DNA of 13,882 nt from Bacillota bacterium (GTDB lineage: Bacteria > Bacillota_I > Bacilli_A > Acholeplasmatales > Acholeplasmataceae): contig JAEWVV010000237.1 in the NCBI GenBank assembly GCA_023458995.1, positions 1 to 13,882 of the forward strand. The letters are read 5' to 3'. The translations under genes were made by a program, and so were the position numbers. Of the stretch, positions 7,136 through 13,882 are shown in pieces; position 1 is the first letter of the stretch, and each line of letters begins with the position of its first letter. The notes under the pieces were generated by a model. It saw only the letters and a list, made by a program, of their open reading frames with translations, was not told the DNA's origin and did not search any database.

Positions 7136-7954
7136 TTACCGATCAGGGTATTGATCAGAAGATAATCTCACATAAGTCATAAGATCTTTAATTCTTTGAA
7201 TGAGACGTGCTGCTTTAACTCGGTTCGTTTCATCTTTATTCACCGTCATGACATCGACAAGACCTACGTACTCGTAATTTGATGACATAAAGACTGGAAG
7301 TTTTGCTGATAAGCGGTATTGAACAATTGGAACCAAGACTTCATCACGAAACCATGGTGTCATGTTTTCGCCACCAACATCATCCATCATCAGAATATCA
7401 GCTTGTTTTAACTGATTGATTCTTTCTTCCATGTTACCTTCATTCATCCCTTGTCTAATTGATCTAACTAAATCAGGCATGTAGACAAATAAGACGGTGA
7501 TATTTCTTTCTGCGAGTGCTTGAGCAATCGCTGAAAGTAAATAGCTCTTACCGGTTGCGTATTTCCCGTAAATGTATAAACCCTTCATGTAGTGATCTCT
7601 TTTGTATTCAGTAACGAATTCACTTGCAAGTCTATACGCTTTTTCTCTTTCATCATTAAACACTTCAAAACGAGAAAGTGAAGCATCTTGAATATAGATT
7701 TCACTGTCATAAAATTTTAAGTGTTTACGAATTCTATTTCGTTTAATTTCCATCTCTTTTTCTTTTGTGGGTTCATAGACGATTTCGATATAAGGGTCTG
7801 TCTTAAGGACAGGACGATAGCCATCGATCACTCTTTTTTCATCACGATCTAAAAGATAGCTATAAACCTTATAAATATCTACATCAGAAATCGATAGATT
7901 TCTCGTTTCTGGATCGGTTAAGATAACCTTTTTCATTTCTTCGAGTGTCATCAT
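7136..7954 (-). CDS. dnaI: Primosomal protein DnaI, helicase loader
   Basis: AAA+ ATPase that loads the replicative DnaB/DnaC-type helicase together with DnaB and DnaD in gram-positive bacteria. ATG 7954 and ATG 7951 are both served by GGAGGG (7964-7959); the product is 272 or 271 residues. Counting from 7951, Walker A is GKYATGKS (129-136), Walker B is ILMMDD (186-191), the sensor 1 stretch is SSN (223-225), and the arginine-finger region is RVKAARLIQRI (about 244-254). The B. subtilis protein has an N-terminal zinc-binding domain with Cys and His ligands; here the N-terminal 100 residues contain no Cys, and the stretch aligning with the His ligand reads GYRP. The start abuts the dnaB stop, so the two are one operon. 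No terminator hairpin is seen after the gene. Confidence 0.93.
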   Translation of the reverse strand: MMTLEEMKKVILTDPETRNLSISDVDIYKVYSYLLDRDEKRVIDGYRPVLKTDPYIEIVYEPTKEKEMEIKRNRIRKHLKFYDSEIYIQDASLSRFEVFNDEREKAYRLASEFVTEYKRDHYMKGLYIYGKYATGKSYLLSAIAQALAERNITVLFVYMPDLVRSIRQGMNEGNMEERINQLKQADILMMDDVGGENMTPWFRDEVLVPIVQYRLSAKLPVFMSSNYEYVGLVDVMTVNKDETNRVKAARLIQRIKDLMTYVRLSSDQYPDR

Positions 7955-9115
7955 TTATCCCTCCATTTTAGCGAGTTCCTGGATGTATTCATCCATCCAA
8001 TCAGGTTCTTTCACACTGATTCTTTCGCTCTTCTTGCGGGTCTCATACTGTGTTTCTAGACTTGATGAGTGTTTGATTGCGTCTTCTGTTGTCTGTACAC
8101 CTTTATTTAGCCAATCGTGGAGCACTTTTTCCATGTAGTTAATATTGGGTAGAATACCATCTTTATGTTTTAAAACAAGCATTAAGATGACGTTAATTAT
8201 ACCGGGTTCAACTGCATTACGTTCAAGAAGTTGTGTTGCAGTCTGTAAGGCAAGTCCTTGTTGGTCTGTTTTTGCATATTTCTGGATGATGACTTGAGGG
8301 CTGACCTGGTCAATCATTTGAGGGGATGCTTCTTTCTTCTTAACGGTTAGAAGTTGATGTTTATCCTCATAATGTTGTTTAGCTTTTAAGTTAAGCTGAG
8401 CGAATGTCACCATTTTAGATGATCTACTTGATGCTTCATAGATTTGAACCATATCAGGTACATCAAACTGGTAAACAAACGCGATTTTATTGATCTGATC
8501 TTTAAACTTCTCTGTTAAGAGTTGTGAGGTCTTTAATCTTTCAGGGAGATGATCAATAAATGATTCATAGTTAAATTTATAGTTTAGGTGAGATCCTCCA
8601 TTGGAAGTTCTTCCTTGTAATTCATGTGTAACAGAAAGTAAATTTAAGCTCTTAAACTCATAGAGTTCATCAAACGATTTCGTTATATTTTCGTATCCAT
8701 CTGTTAAAATCGATTCCATCTTAAAGAGTTCAGTGAGTAAATTCACATTTTTTTCACCAATTTCACTTTGTAGATATGATCCAAAGATAGTATCGACTAA
8801 AAAACTTTTCGCAGTGAGTGGTGCTTTCATCTGATAGATGTATTCATCATCTTTTTGATAAACAACTAAAAGATTTAAAGCTTCAAGTTTATTTCTTAGA
8901 CGTATAAAATCGGCTTGTTTCAAATTAAGTAAATCGAAAAGTTCAGTATGTGAATACTGATATCTATTCGTCTTATTCACAAGCTGATAAAATGTCGTAT
9001 AAAGAGCATGTCCTTCCATCCCCATTAAAGGTTGGTAAAGTAAGGCTAACACTTTAAAGTCAGCAGCTGATAAGTCGGTTTGAGATTGAATTTTAAATAG
9101 ACTACTATTCTTCAT
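7955..9115 (-). CDS. dnaB: Replication initiation and membrane attachment protein DnaB (gram-positive type)
   Basis: Works with DnaD and DnaI to bring the helicase to the origin and to restart forks; it is unrelated to E. coli DnaB. It has 386 residues, somewhat shorter than the roughly 470 of B. subtilis. The N-terminal winged-helix part opens with the family hallmark LALLYQPLMGMEGHALYTT (about 23-41). The C-terminal DnaD-like domain at about 275-345 carries the expected Y-x3-V-x3-W motif (Y327, V331, W335). A 130-residue middle region is poorly conserved. The ATG at 9115 overlaps the coaE end by 11 bases, with AGGG as ribosome site inside coaE. In Bacillus nrdR lies just before dnaB; here it is absent. 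Confidence 0.9.
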   Translation of the reverse strand: MKNSSLFKIQSQTDLSAADFKVLALLYQPLMGMEGHALYTTFYQLVNKTNRYQYSHTELFDLLNLKQADFIRLRNKLEALNLLVVYQKDDEYIYQMKAPLTAKSFLVDTIFGSYLQSEIGEKNVNLLTELFKMESILTDGYENITKSFDELYEFKSLNLLSVTHELQGRTSNGGSHLNYKFNYESFIDHLPERLKTSQLLTEKFKDQINKIAFVYQFDVPDMVQIYEASSRSSKMVTFAQLNLKAKQHYEDKHQLLTVKKKEASPQMIDQVSPQVIIQKYAKTDQQGLALQTATQLLERNAVEPGIINVILMLVLKHKDGILPNINYMEKVLHDWLNKGVQTTEDAIKHSSSLETQYETRKKSERISVKEPDWMDEYIQELAKMEG

Positions 9116-9713
9116 ACTTAACCCTATTAAGAAAGTTCTTAATCGCCTCTTTTAAATACTTGATCTCTTTTGTGTTATCAAGTACAAGATCAGCATATTC
9201 TTTCTTTTCCTCCAATGACATTTGACTATTAATTCGTAAATAAGCACTATCTTCTGATAAATGATCTCTCGAAATGAGACGGTTTAATTGTGTGATAGGA
9301 TCGACATAAACTAAGACAACTGTATCCACTTCACTTTGATAACCGACTTCGATTAAAAGTGGCATATCAATGACGATTATTTTTTCGTCACTTAACTTCT
9401 TTTTCTCATCTTCAATGATTGAAAATACTCTGGGATGAATAATCCGATTAAGCATTTTTCTTTTCTCATCATTTTGAAAAATCTCAGAAGCTAACTTCTT
9501 TTTTCCTTCTTCAGTCATGGGATAGCCAAAAGACTGTTCAATTTCCTTAATCATATCTTGATCATTTTGCCATAGCATTTTAACAATATGATCACTATCA
9601 ATCACAGGAATACCTTCTTCTTTGAACATGTTTGCAGCAGTCGTCTTACCACTTGCAATACCACCGGTAAGACCAATCAGATAGGGTTTATGTTTGACAA
9701 TTTGGACAGACAT
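9105..9713 (-). CDS. coaE: Dephospho-CoA kinase
   Basis: Catalyses the last step of coenzyme A synthesis, phosphorylating the 3'-hydroxyl of dephospho-CoA with ATP. From ATG 9713 it has 202 residues, the normal size. The P-loop is GGIASGKT (17-24), the substrate region has VIDSDHIV (37-44), and RIIHPRV (90-96) and DMPLLIE (116-122) are family motifs; QMSLEEKKEYADLVLDN (164-180) is the characteristic C-terminal stretch. A GTG at 9722 in the same frame would add three residues, and neither start has a strong ribosome site. The gene begins inside the 3' end of mutM (26-base overlap) and its TAG stop lies inside the dnaB start, so translation is probably coupled along the operon. Confidence 0.94.
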   Translation of the reverse strand: MSVQIVKHKPYLIGLTGGIASGKTTAANMFKEEGIPVIDSDHIVKMLWQNDQDMIKEIEQSFGYPMTEEGKKKLASEIFQNDEKRKMLNRIIHPRVFSIIEDEKKKLSDEKIIVIDMPLLIEVGYQSEVDTVVLVYVDPITQLNRLISRDHLSEDSAYLRINSQMSLEEKKEYADLVLDNTKEIKYLKEAIKNFLNRVKYEE

Positions 9714-10500
9714 AGGTTCCACGTCCCTTGACCTTCATTTTAATAATTTCATGTCCACAAATTGGACAGGGTGAATCTTTTTTCGTGTGAACAGCTAACT
9801 CATTTTGGAAACGACCGTGTATACCATCCATCGCTTCAAATGTTCGAATGGTTGTTCCACCTTGGAGGATAGCTTCTGTTAATACATAGCGGGCTGCATC
9901 TAAAATGTGGGTAGCCTCGTCCAATGTAATGGTTATACCTTTTCTTACGGGATGAATTTTAGCTCTAAAGAGTGTTTCATCAACATAGATGTTACCTAAA
10001 CCACTGACAACTTTTTGATCGAGTAGAATCGCTTTAATCTCTATATTTCGTTTAGAAATCAGATGATAAAACGTATCATGATCGATCTCATCTGGTTCAA
10101 GACCAATACTTGATAAAGGATAAACATTTAAATAGTTACTCTTATCTAGTAGGTGCATCGTACCAAATTTTCTAACATCATGATAAATTAAATCTTTATC
10201 ATCTGTTAAGTGAAAGATGATATGATCGTGTTTTGTTCTTTCCTCATGAATATCTCTTAAATAGAAACGACCTTCCATGCGTAAATGAATAACAAGTACG
10301 TGCCTATCAAGTATCAAGATTAAATGTTTACCTCTACGAGATATCCCTTGAATGGTTTGGTTTTTTATCTTATCTCTAAATTCAGATAAATCAGTATGAA
10401 TAATCTTAGGGTATAGAATGGTAACATCTTTTATTTGTTTGTGTAAAATTAAATGTTCTAATGTTCTTCTTACCGTTTCGACTTCAGGAAGTTCTGGCAT
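9688..10500 (-). CDS. mutM: Formamidopyrimidine-DNA glycosylase (Fpg/MutM)
   Basis: Removes oxidised purines such as 8-oxoguanine and nicks the abasic site by beta,delta-elimination. Its 270 residues match the family. After removal of the initiator Met, Pro2 is the catalytic nucleophile and Glu3 its partner, in MPELPEVETVRR. Lys58 in RRGKHL, the intercalating loop (M75 in HLRMEGRF; R110 and F112 in DVRKFGT) and the helix-two-turn-helix Asn170 (GLGNIYVDE) are present. A C-terminal zinc finger has C245, C248, C265 and C268, with R260 in the hairpin. All catalytic residues look intact. AGGTG lies six bases before the ATG. It starts nine bases after the polA stop, so the repair glycosylase and the gap-filling polymerase are made from one message. 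Confidence 0.97.
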   Translation of the reverse strand: MPELPEVETVRRTLEHLILHKQIKDVTILYPKIIHTDLSEFRDKIKNQTIQGISRRGKHLILILDRHVLVIHLRMEGRFYLRDIHEERTKHDHIIFHLTDDKDLIYHDVRKFGTMHLLDKSNYLNVYPLSSIGLEPDEIDHDTFYHLISKRNIEIKAILLDQKVVSGLGNIYVDETLFRAKIHPVRKGITITLDEATHILDAARYVLTEAILQGGTTIRTFEAMDGIHGRFQNELAVHTKKDSPCPICGHEIIKMKVKGRGTYVCPNCQT

Positions 10501-10509
10501 TTTTCACAC

Positions 10510-13128
10510 CTACTTTAAGTCATACCATGTTGGACCAACATCGCATGATGTTTTTAATTCTACCTGTAGTTTTAAGGCATTCCCCATCATCTTAGGAACA
10601 ACCTCTTTCATTTCTTCAACTTCAAACTCTGGAACTTCTAAGATGAGTTCGTCATGTACTTGAAGTAAAATACGTGATTGTTTCTTGTTTTCTTTTAAGT
10701 AACGATGAAGATCGACCATCGCTTTTTTCAAGATATCTGCTGCACTTCCTTGGATGGGTGCATTAAGTGCAGTTCTTTCACCAAAAGCTCTTTGCGTGAA
10801 AACAGGTGATTTCAATTCTGGAATATATCTTCTACGTTTCATGAGTGTCTCAACATAGTCATGTTCTTTTGCAAACTTAACGATATTTTCCATATACGAT
10901 TTAATCTCTGGATAAATCGATAAATAACGATCAATAAATGCTTGTGCTTCTTTAGGTGTTACTTTAATATCTTCTGATAAACTCCAAGCACCAATACCAT
11001 AAATGATACCGAAGTTAACGGCTTTAGCAGCTCTTCTTTGATCGGATGTGACTGTTTCAACGTGGAATACGTCTTGAGCAGTTTTCGTATGAATATCTAA
11101 ATCATTATTGAATGCTTCAATCAGTGACTTAACCGATGCCATCGACGCGAGGACTCTAAGCTCAATTTGAGAATAGTCAGCGCCTAAGAAGACATGATCA
11201 TTTTGAGGAATAAAGAGTTTTCTTATCTTTCTTCCTTCTTCAGTTCTGATTGGAATATTTTGTAAGTTGGGATCAAGTGATGACAAACGTCCTGTTGTTG
11301 TTAATGCTTGCATATAGATCGTATGGACTTTTCCATCTTCAAATAGATTATTTTTGATACCTTCAATATAAGTTGAGTAAAGTTTAGTTAGTTGGCGATA
11401 TTCAAGGATCTTATCAATAATGGGATGTGCGTTTTTAAGTTCATTTAAAACTTCAGCCGAAGTTGAGTATCCAGTTTTTGTTTTCTTTCCGTTAGGTAGG
11501 TTTAATTTGTCAAACAAGATTTCACCCAGTTGTTTAGGTGATCCAATATTGAACTGTTCACCTGCTAAATCAATAATTTCTTCTTCAATCTTTTTAATTC
11601 TTAAATCTAAATCTTTCGCTTGAACTGCGAGTTCATCTTGATCAACATTTAGACCTTGGTATTCCATTTCAGCAAGCACGCCTGCTAAAGGAATTTCGAG
11701 TTCAGTTAAAAGATCAAGTTGTTCCTGATCTTTTAAAGTCTTTAATTGTGATTCACGAAGTTCAAATATCGCTTTTGCTTTCGATACGATATGTCTTTCA
11801 TAGATCTCATGTTCAGGTAAGCTCTTTTTCGCACCTTTTCCGTAAACGACATCATCATATAAAATATCTTCATAATCAAAAGCAGATACAATACGTTTAA
11901 ACTCTTCTTTACCTAAATGAGAGTTAATTAAATAGGCTGAAAGTAATAAATCAAAGGTAACACCTTCTAAATCAAGACCATGCCATAAAAGGAATACTTT
12001 AATCGCCTTTACGTCGTAAACATACTTAGTCATCTTAGGATTTAATAGATAATCTTTAAACACTTTAGATGATAAAGCAAATTCAGGTGCTAAATAATAG
12101 TAATGATCTTTAGATGCGAGTCCAATGCCCCAAAGTTCTGCTTTATGATAGTTATAGTCAGAAAACTCAACATGCATCGCAAGTTCACTTTGAAGAACTT
12201 TCAATAAAGATTCATCATTAGAAATAACTTCGTAGTTCCAATCTGCTTTTTTCTCTGTTGGAACTTCCATCTTTTTAACAAATACGTGAAGATCAAGTGA
12301 TTGGAAAAAAGACATCAATTCCATCGTCTTGACGTTTTCCTTTTTAAGATCATGAATCGTTAAATCAAAGACCCCATTCGTATCAATCGTGACTAAATCT
12401 TTACTCATTTTCGCAAGATGTTCATAGGTCTTAATGTTTTCACCAAGTTTACCTTTGATTTCATCTTGATGAAGTAAAATTTCATCTAATGTTTGATACG
12501 TTTGAAGAAGTTTGACCGCTGTTTTTTCACCCACACCAGGAACACCTGGAATGTTATCGGAAGGATCTCCCATAAGCGCTTTTAAATCAATCATTTGTTC
12601 ATGGTTTAACCCGTAAGCTTCTTTTAAAGATTCTGGAGTGAATTTAGCAACTTCAGTCATTCCCTTTTTAAGTAGGTTGACTGTAATCTTATCATCCACT
12701 AATTGAAGTAAGTCTCTATCAGATGAATATACATCAACGAAAACGCCTTCCTTAGCCGCTTGTTTCGCCATGGTACCAATGATATCATCAGCTTCATAAC
12801 CTGCTTTAGAATAAGCTTTAACTCCGGATAAAGTGATATATTCATTGATCAGTGGAATTTGTTGTGCTAGCTCTTCTGGCATTTTCACACGTCCTGCTTT
12901 ATATCCATCATAAGCTAGATGACGTTTTGTAGGTTCTTTCGTGTCGAATGCGACTAAAACATCTGTGACATCTGGTGTCACAATCTTCTCAAACATACCC
13001 ACAAATGCAAAAACAGCATTCGTATAAATGCCTGATGCGGTCTGCATCAGTTTCGCTCCTGGGTATGCGGTTGCATAGTATGCGCGAAACAGAATGGAAT
13101 TCCCATCGATGAGAACCAATTTCTTCAT
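10510..13128 (-). CDS. polA: DNA polymerase I
   Basis: Fills gaps in repair and removes Okazaki primers. 872 residues, full length. The 5' nuclease domain (about 1-290) keeps its metal-binding acids: D8 (LIDGN), YEADD (111-115), SSDRD (135-139) and GDPSDN (187-192). The middle 3'-5' exonuclease-like domain (about 295-465) has lost them: the DxE of the first motif is replaced by EFSDY (about 321-325), and no Asp stands where the other two motifs fall, so proofreading is probably absent, as in many Bacillota PolI. The polymerase domain has motif A DYSQIELR (D651), the O-helix RRAAKAVNFGIIYG (F706, Y710) and motif C QVHDE (D826). GGGGAG lies six bases before the ATG. It is the first gene of the replication/repair operon and ends in TAG. 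Confidence 0.97.
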   Translation of the reverse strand: MKKLVLIDGNSILFRAYYATAYPGAKLMQTASGIYTNAVFAFVGMFEKIVTPDVTDVLVAFDTKEPTKRHLAYDGYKAGRVKMPEELAQQIPLINEYITLSGVKAYSKAGYEADDIIGTMAKQAAKEGVFVDVYSSDRDLLQLVDDKITVNLLKKGMTEVAKFTPESLKEAYGLNHEQMIDLKALMGDPSDNIPGVPGVGEKTAVKLLQTYQTLDEILLHQDEIKGKLGENIKTYEHLAKMSKDLVTIDTNGVFDLTIHDLKKENVKTMELMSFFQSLDLHVFVKKMEVPTEKKADWNYEVISNDESLLKVLQSELAMHVEFSDYNYHKAELWGIGLASKDHYYYLAPEFALSSKVFKDYLLNPKMTKYVYDVKAIKVFLLWHGLDLEGVTFDLLLSAYLINSHLGKEEFKRIVSAFDYEDILYDDVVYGKGAKKSLPEHEIYERHIVSKAKAIFELRESQLKTLKDQEQLDLLTELEIPLAGVLAEMEYQGLNVDQDELAVQAKDLDLRIKKIEEEIIDLAGEQFNIGSPKQLGEILFDKLNLPNGKKTKTGYSTSAEVLNELKNAHPIIDKILEYRQLTKLYSTYIEGIKNNLFEDGKVHTIYMQALTTTGRLSSLDPNLQNIPIRTEEGRKIRKLFIPQNDHVFLGADYSQIELRVLASMASVKSLIEAFNNDLDIHTKTAQDVFHVETVTSDQRRAAKAVNFGIIYGIGAWSLSEDIKVTPKEAQAFIDRYLSIYPEIKSYMENIVKFAKEHDYVETLMKRRRYIPELKSPVFTQRAFGERTALNAPIQGSAADILKKAMVDLHRYLKENKKQSRILLQVHDELILEVPEFEVEEMKEVVPKMMGNALKLQVELKTSCDVGPTWYDLK

Positions 13129-13149
13129 ATCCTACTCCCCTTTTACTTT

Positions 13150-13178
13150 ATTATACACCTTGATTTTTTGATACTTTT
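13150..13178 (-). promoter_or_regulatory. Probable polA operon promoter
   Basis: A perfect TATAAT (13155-13150) lies 22 bases before the polA ATG, with a start expected near 13143. At a 17-base spacing the -35 reads AAAAGT (13178-13173), a poor match. That region overlaps a pair of DnaA-box-like sites. The ffh terminator upstream makes an independent polA promoter necessary. Confidence 0.5.
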
Positions 13179-13197
13179 CCACAAGTTTTGTGGATTG
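13175..13197. promoter_or_regulatory. Inverted pair of DnaA-box-like sites at the polA promoter
   Basis: TTTTCCACA (13175-13183, plus strand) matches the DnaA box TTATCCACA in 8 of 9 bases. Facing it, the reverse-complement site TGTGGATTG (13189-13197) matches TGTGGATAA in 7 of 9. The inner part CCACAA-GTT-TTGTGG is a perfect 6-bp inverted repeat. The pair covers roughly -32 to -54 of the predicted polA transcript. DnaA binding is an inference from sequence likeness; any protein that binds this palindrome would fit. Confidence 0.35.
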
Positions 13198-13230
13198 AAA
13201 AAGGGTCATCTCACCCTGAATTGACCCTTT
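13195..13230 (-). terminator. Intrinsic terminator of ffh, overlapping its stop codon
   Basis: On the minus strand AAAGGGTCA (13230-13222) pairs perfectly with TGACCCTTT (13208-13200) around a 13-base loop, followed by two more T (13199-13198) in the U-tract. The 5' arm is coding sequence, and the first three bases of the 3' arm are the TGA stop codon of ffh. Confidence 0.75.
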
Positions 13231-13882
13231 CCTTTTCCTTTACCTTTTTTAACCTTTTGATTTTGAACAAGTTGTCCTGGATTTTTCTGTAGGTTCTCGA
13301 GTTGTCTTTCGTCCATATTCATCATTTGTTTCATCATTTTTTTCTGTGTATCAAGTGCTTGTCTGAGTCTATTCAAATCAGCAACACTCATACCAGAACC
13401 ACGTGCAATACGTTCTCTTCTTCTCGAAGATGAATCAAGTAGTTTTGGATCTTTTCTTTCATCTTCTGTCATCGATGAGATGAGCGCAGCCATCTTATCA
13501 AACTGCTTATCATCAACTTGTGACATCGCTTGTTTCATGTTACCTAAACCAGGGATAAACCCGAGTATTTTTGAGATCGAACCCATCCGTTTAACCATCT
13601 TAAACTGTTTCATTAAATCGTTATAATTAAACGTATCAGTCATTAATTTTTCCATCATGTTTTTTGCTTCATCTTCATCAATCGCATCGGTTGCTTTTTC
13701 AATTAAGGTTAAAACGTCACCCATTCCAAGAATACGAGAAGCCATACGCTCGGGATGGAAAACCTCAAATGCATCCATTTTTTCACCTGATGAAGCGAAC
13801 TTAATTGGAATACTGGATACTTCTTTAATCGATAAAGCAGCACCACCTCTGGTATCACCATCGAGTTTTGTTAGGATAGCGC
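13206..13882 (-). CDS. ffh: Signal recognition particle protein Ffh, C-terminal half (gene runs off the right edge)
   Basis: Ffh binds SRP RNA and signal sequences and delivers ribosomes to FtsY at the membrane. 224 residues are visible, about half of the usual 440-450; the true start is outside the window and the internal Met at 13778 is not a start. The visible part opens in the GTPase domain with the G4 motif ILTKLDGDTRGGAALS and the closing SGEKMD segment, then FHPERMASRILGMGD leading into the M domain. That domain is Met-rich (KKMMKQMMNM) with the RNA-binding SSSRRRERIARGSGMS segment. The tail is a short lysine-glycine run. It ends in TGA; reading on past it as Trp would go straight through the terminator hairpin, which supports UGA being a stop in this organism. 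Confidence 0.96.
   Translation of the reverse strand, partial: AILTKLDGDTRGGAALSIKEVSSIPIKFASSGEKMDAFEVFHPERMASRILGMGDVLTLIEKATDAIDEDEAKNMMEKLMTDTFNYNDLMKQFKMVKRMGSISKILGFIPGLGNMKQAMSQVDDKQFDKMAALISSMTEDERKDPKLLDSSSRRRERIARGSGMSVADLNRLRQALDTQKKMMKQMMNMDERQLENLQKNPGQLVQNQKVKKGKGKGKGQFRVR

Noticed and set aside
6930..7154. 74-codon plus-strand frame upstream of thrS
   Set aside because: It lies entirely antisense to the T-box leader and thrS promoter, whose RNA structure explains the sequence.
4784..13208. Genetic code 4 (UGA as Trp), prompted by the TGA-broken small frame
   Set aside because: ffh ends naturally in TGA at its terminator, large genes such as polA and thrS are intact under the standard code, and the Trp codons I checked are TGG.
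13778..13882. Treating ATG 13778 as the start of a separate short SRP-like gene
   Set aside because: The frame stays open upstream to the window edge and codes for the Ffh G4 motif TKLDGDTRGG, so this is the middle of ffh.
1..13882. Mobile elements, CRISPR arrays, tRNA or rRNA genes, toxin-antitoxin or phage genes
   Set aside because: I looked on both strands and saw no transposase, integrase, long repeats, spaced palindromic arrays or tRNA-like folds outside the T-box; the window is ordinary core chromosome.

Overview
The window reads as a compact, AT-rich segment of a low-GC Bacillota/Mycoplasmatota chromosome. Genes are tightly packed, overlapping by a few bases or nearly touching. The gene set (gram-positive DnaB and DnaI, full-length PolA, a thrS T-box, HPr with a regulatory serine) points to the Firmicutes side of the tree. 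UGA is a stop here: the ffh frame ends naturally in TGA and every Trp I checked is TGG. That argues against Mycoplasma or Spiroplasma. An Acholeplasma-, Izemoplasma- or Erysipelotrichia-like host fits best, but this is inferred from style and not proven.

Layout. Positions 1-395 (minus) hold the 5' part of an Mrp/NBP35-type P-loop ATPase. It is divergent from a plus-strand ptsI-ptsH pair (546-2524) encoding the general PTS proteins Enzyme I and HPr. A terminator at 2531-2564 that can work in both directions separates ptsH from a convergent two-gene ABC-2 exporter operon (permease 2581-3855, ATPase 3842-4744). Upstream of the exporter is a short stretch with a promoter and an odd hydrophobic small frame broken by a TGA. 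Next come thrS (4949-6871) with a full T-box leader and its own promoter (6896-7132), then a replication/repair block read leftward: polA, mutM, coaE, dnaB, dnaI (13128 down to 7136). The right edge carries the C-terminal half of ffh (13206-13882), whose terminator hairpin overlaps its own stop codon.

How the genes work together. PtsI and HPr pass phosphate from PEP to sugar-specific EII proteins encoded elsewhere. polA-mutM-coaE-dnaB-dnaI-thrS is a condensed form of a gene neighbourhood known in Bacillales: PolA and MutM act in repair and gap filling, DnaB and DnaI load the replicative helicase, and CoaE makes coenzyme A. thrS is controlled by uncharged tRNA-Thr through the T-box.

I see no mobile element, CRISPR array, tRNA or rRNA, and no gene cluster that looks like an undescribed system. 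The points worth a second look are small ones: a perfect 18-bp palindrome at the ptsI transcription start, the inverted ptsI-ptsH order, a DnaA-box-like inverted pair at the polA promoter, a DnaI without its zinc ligands, and the TGA-interrupted small frame ahead of the exporter.
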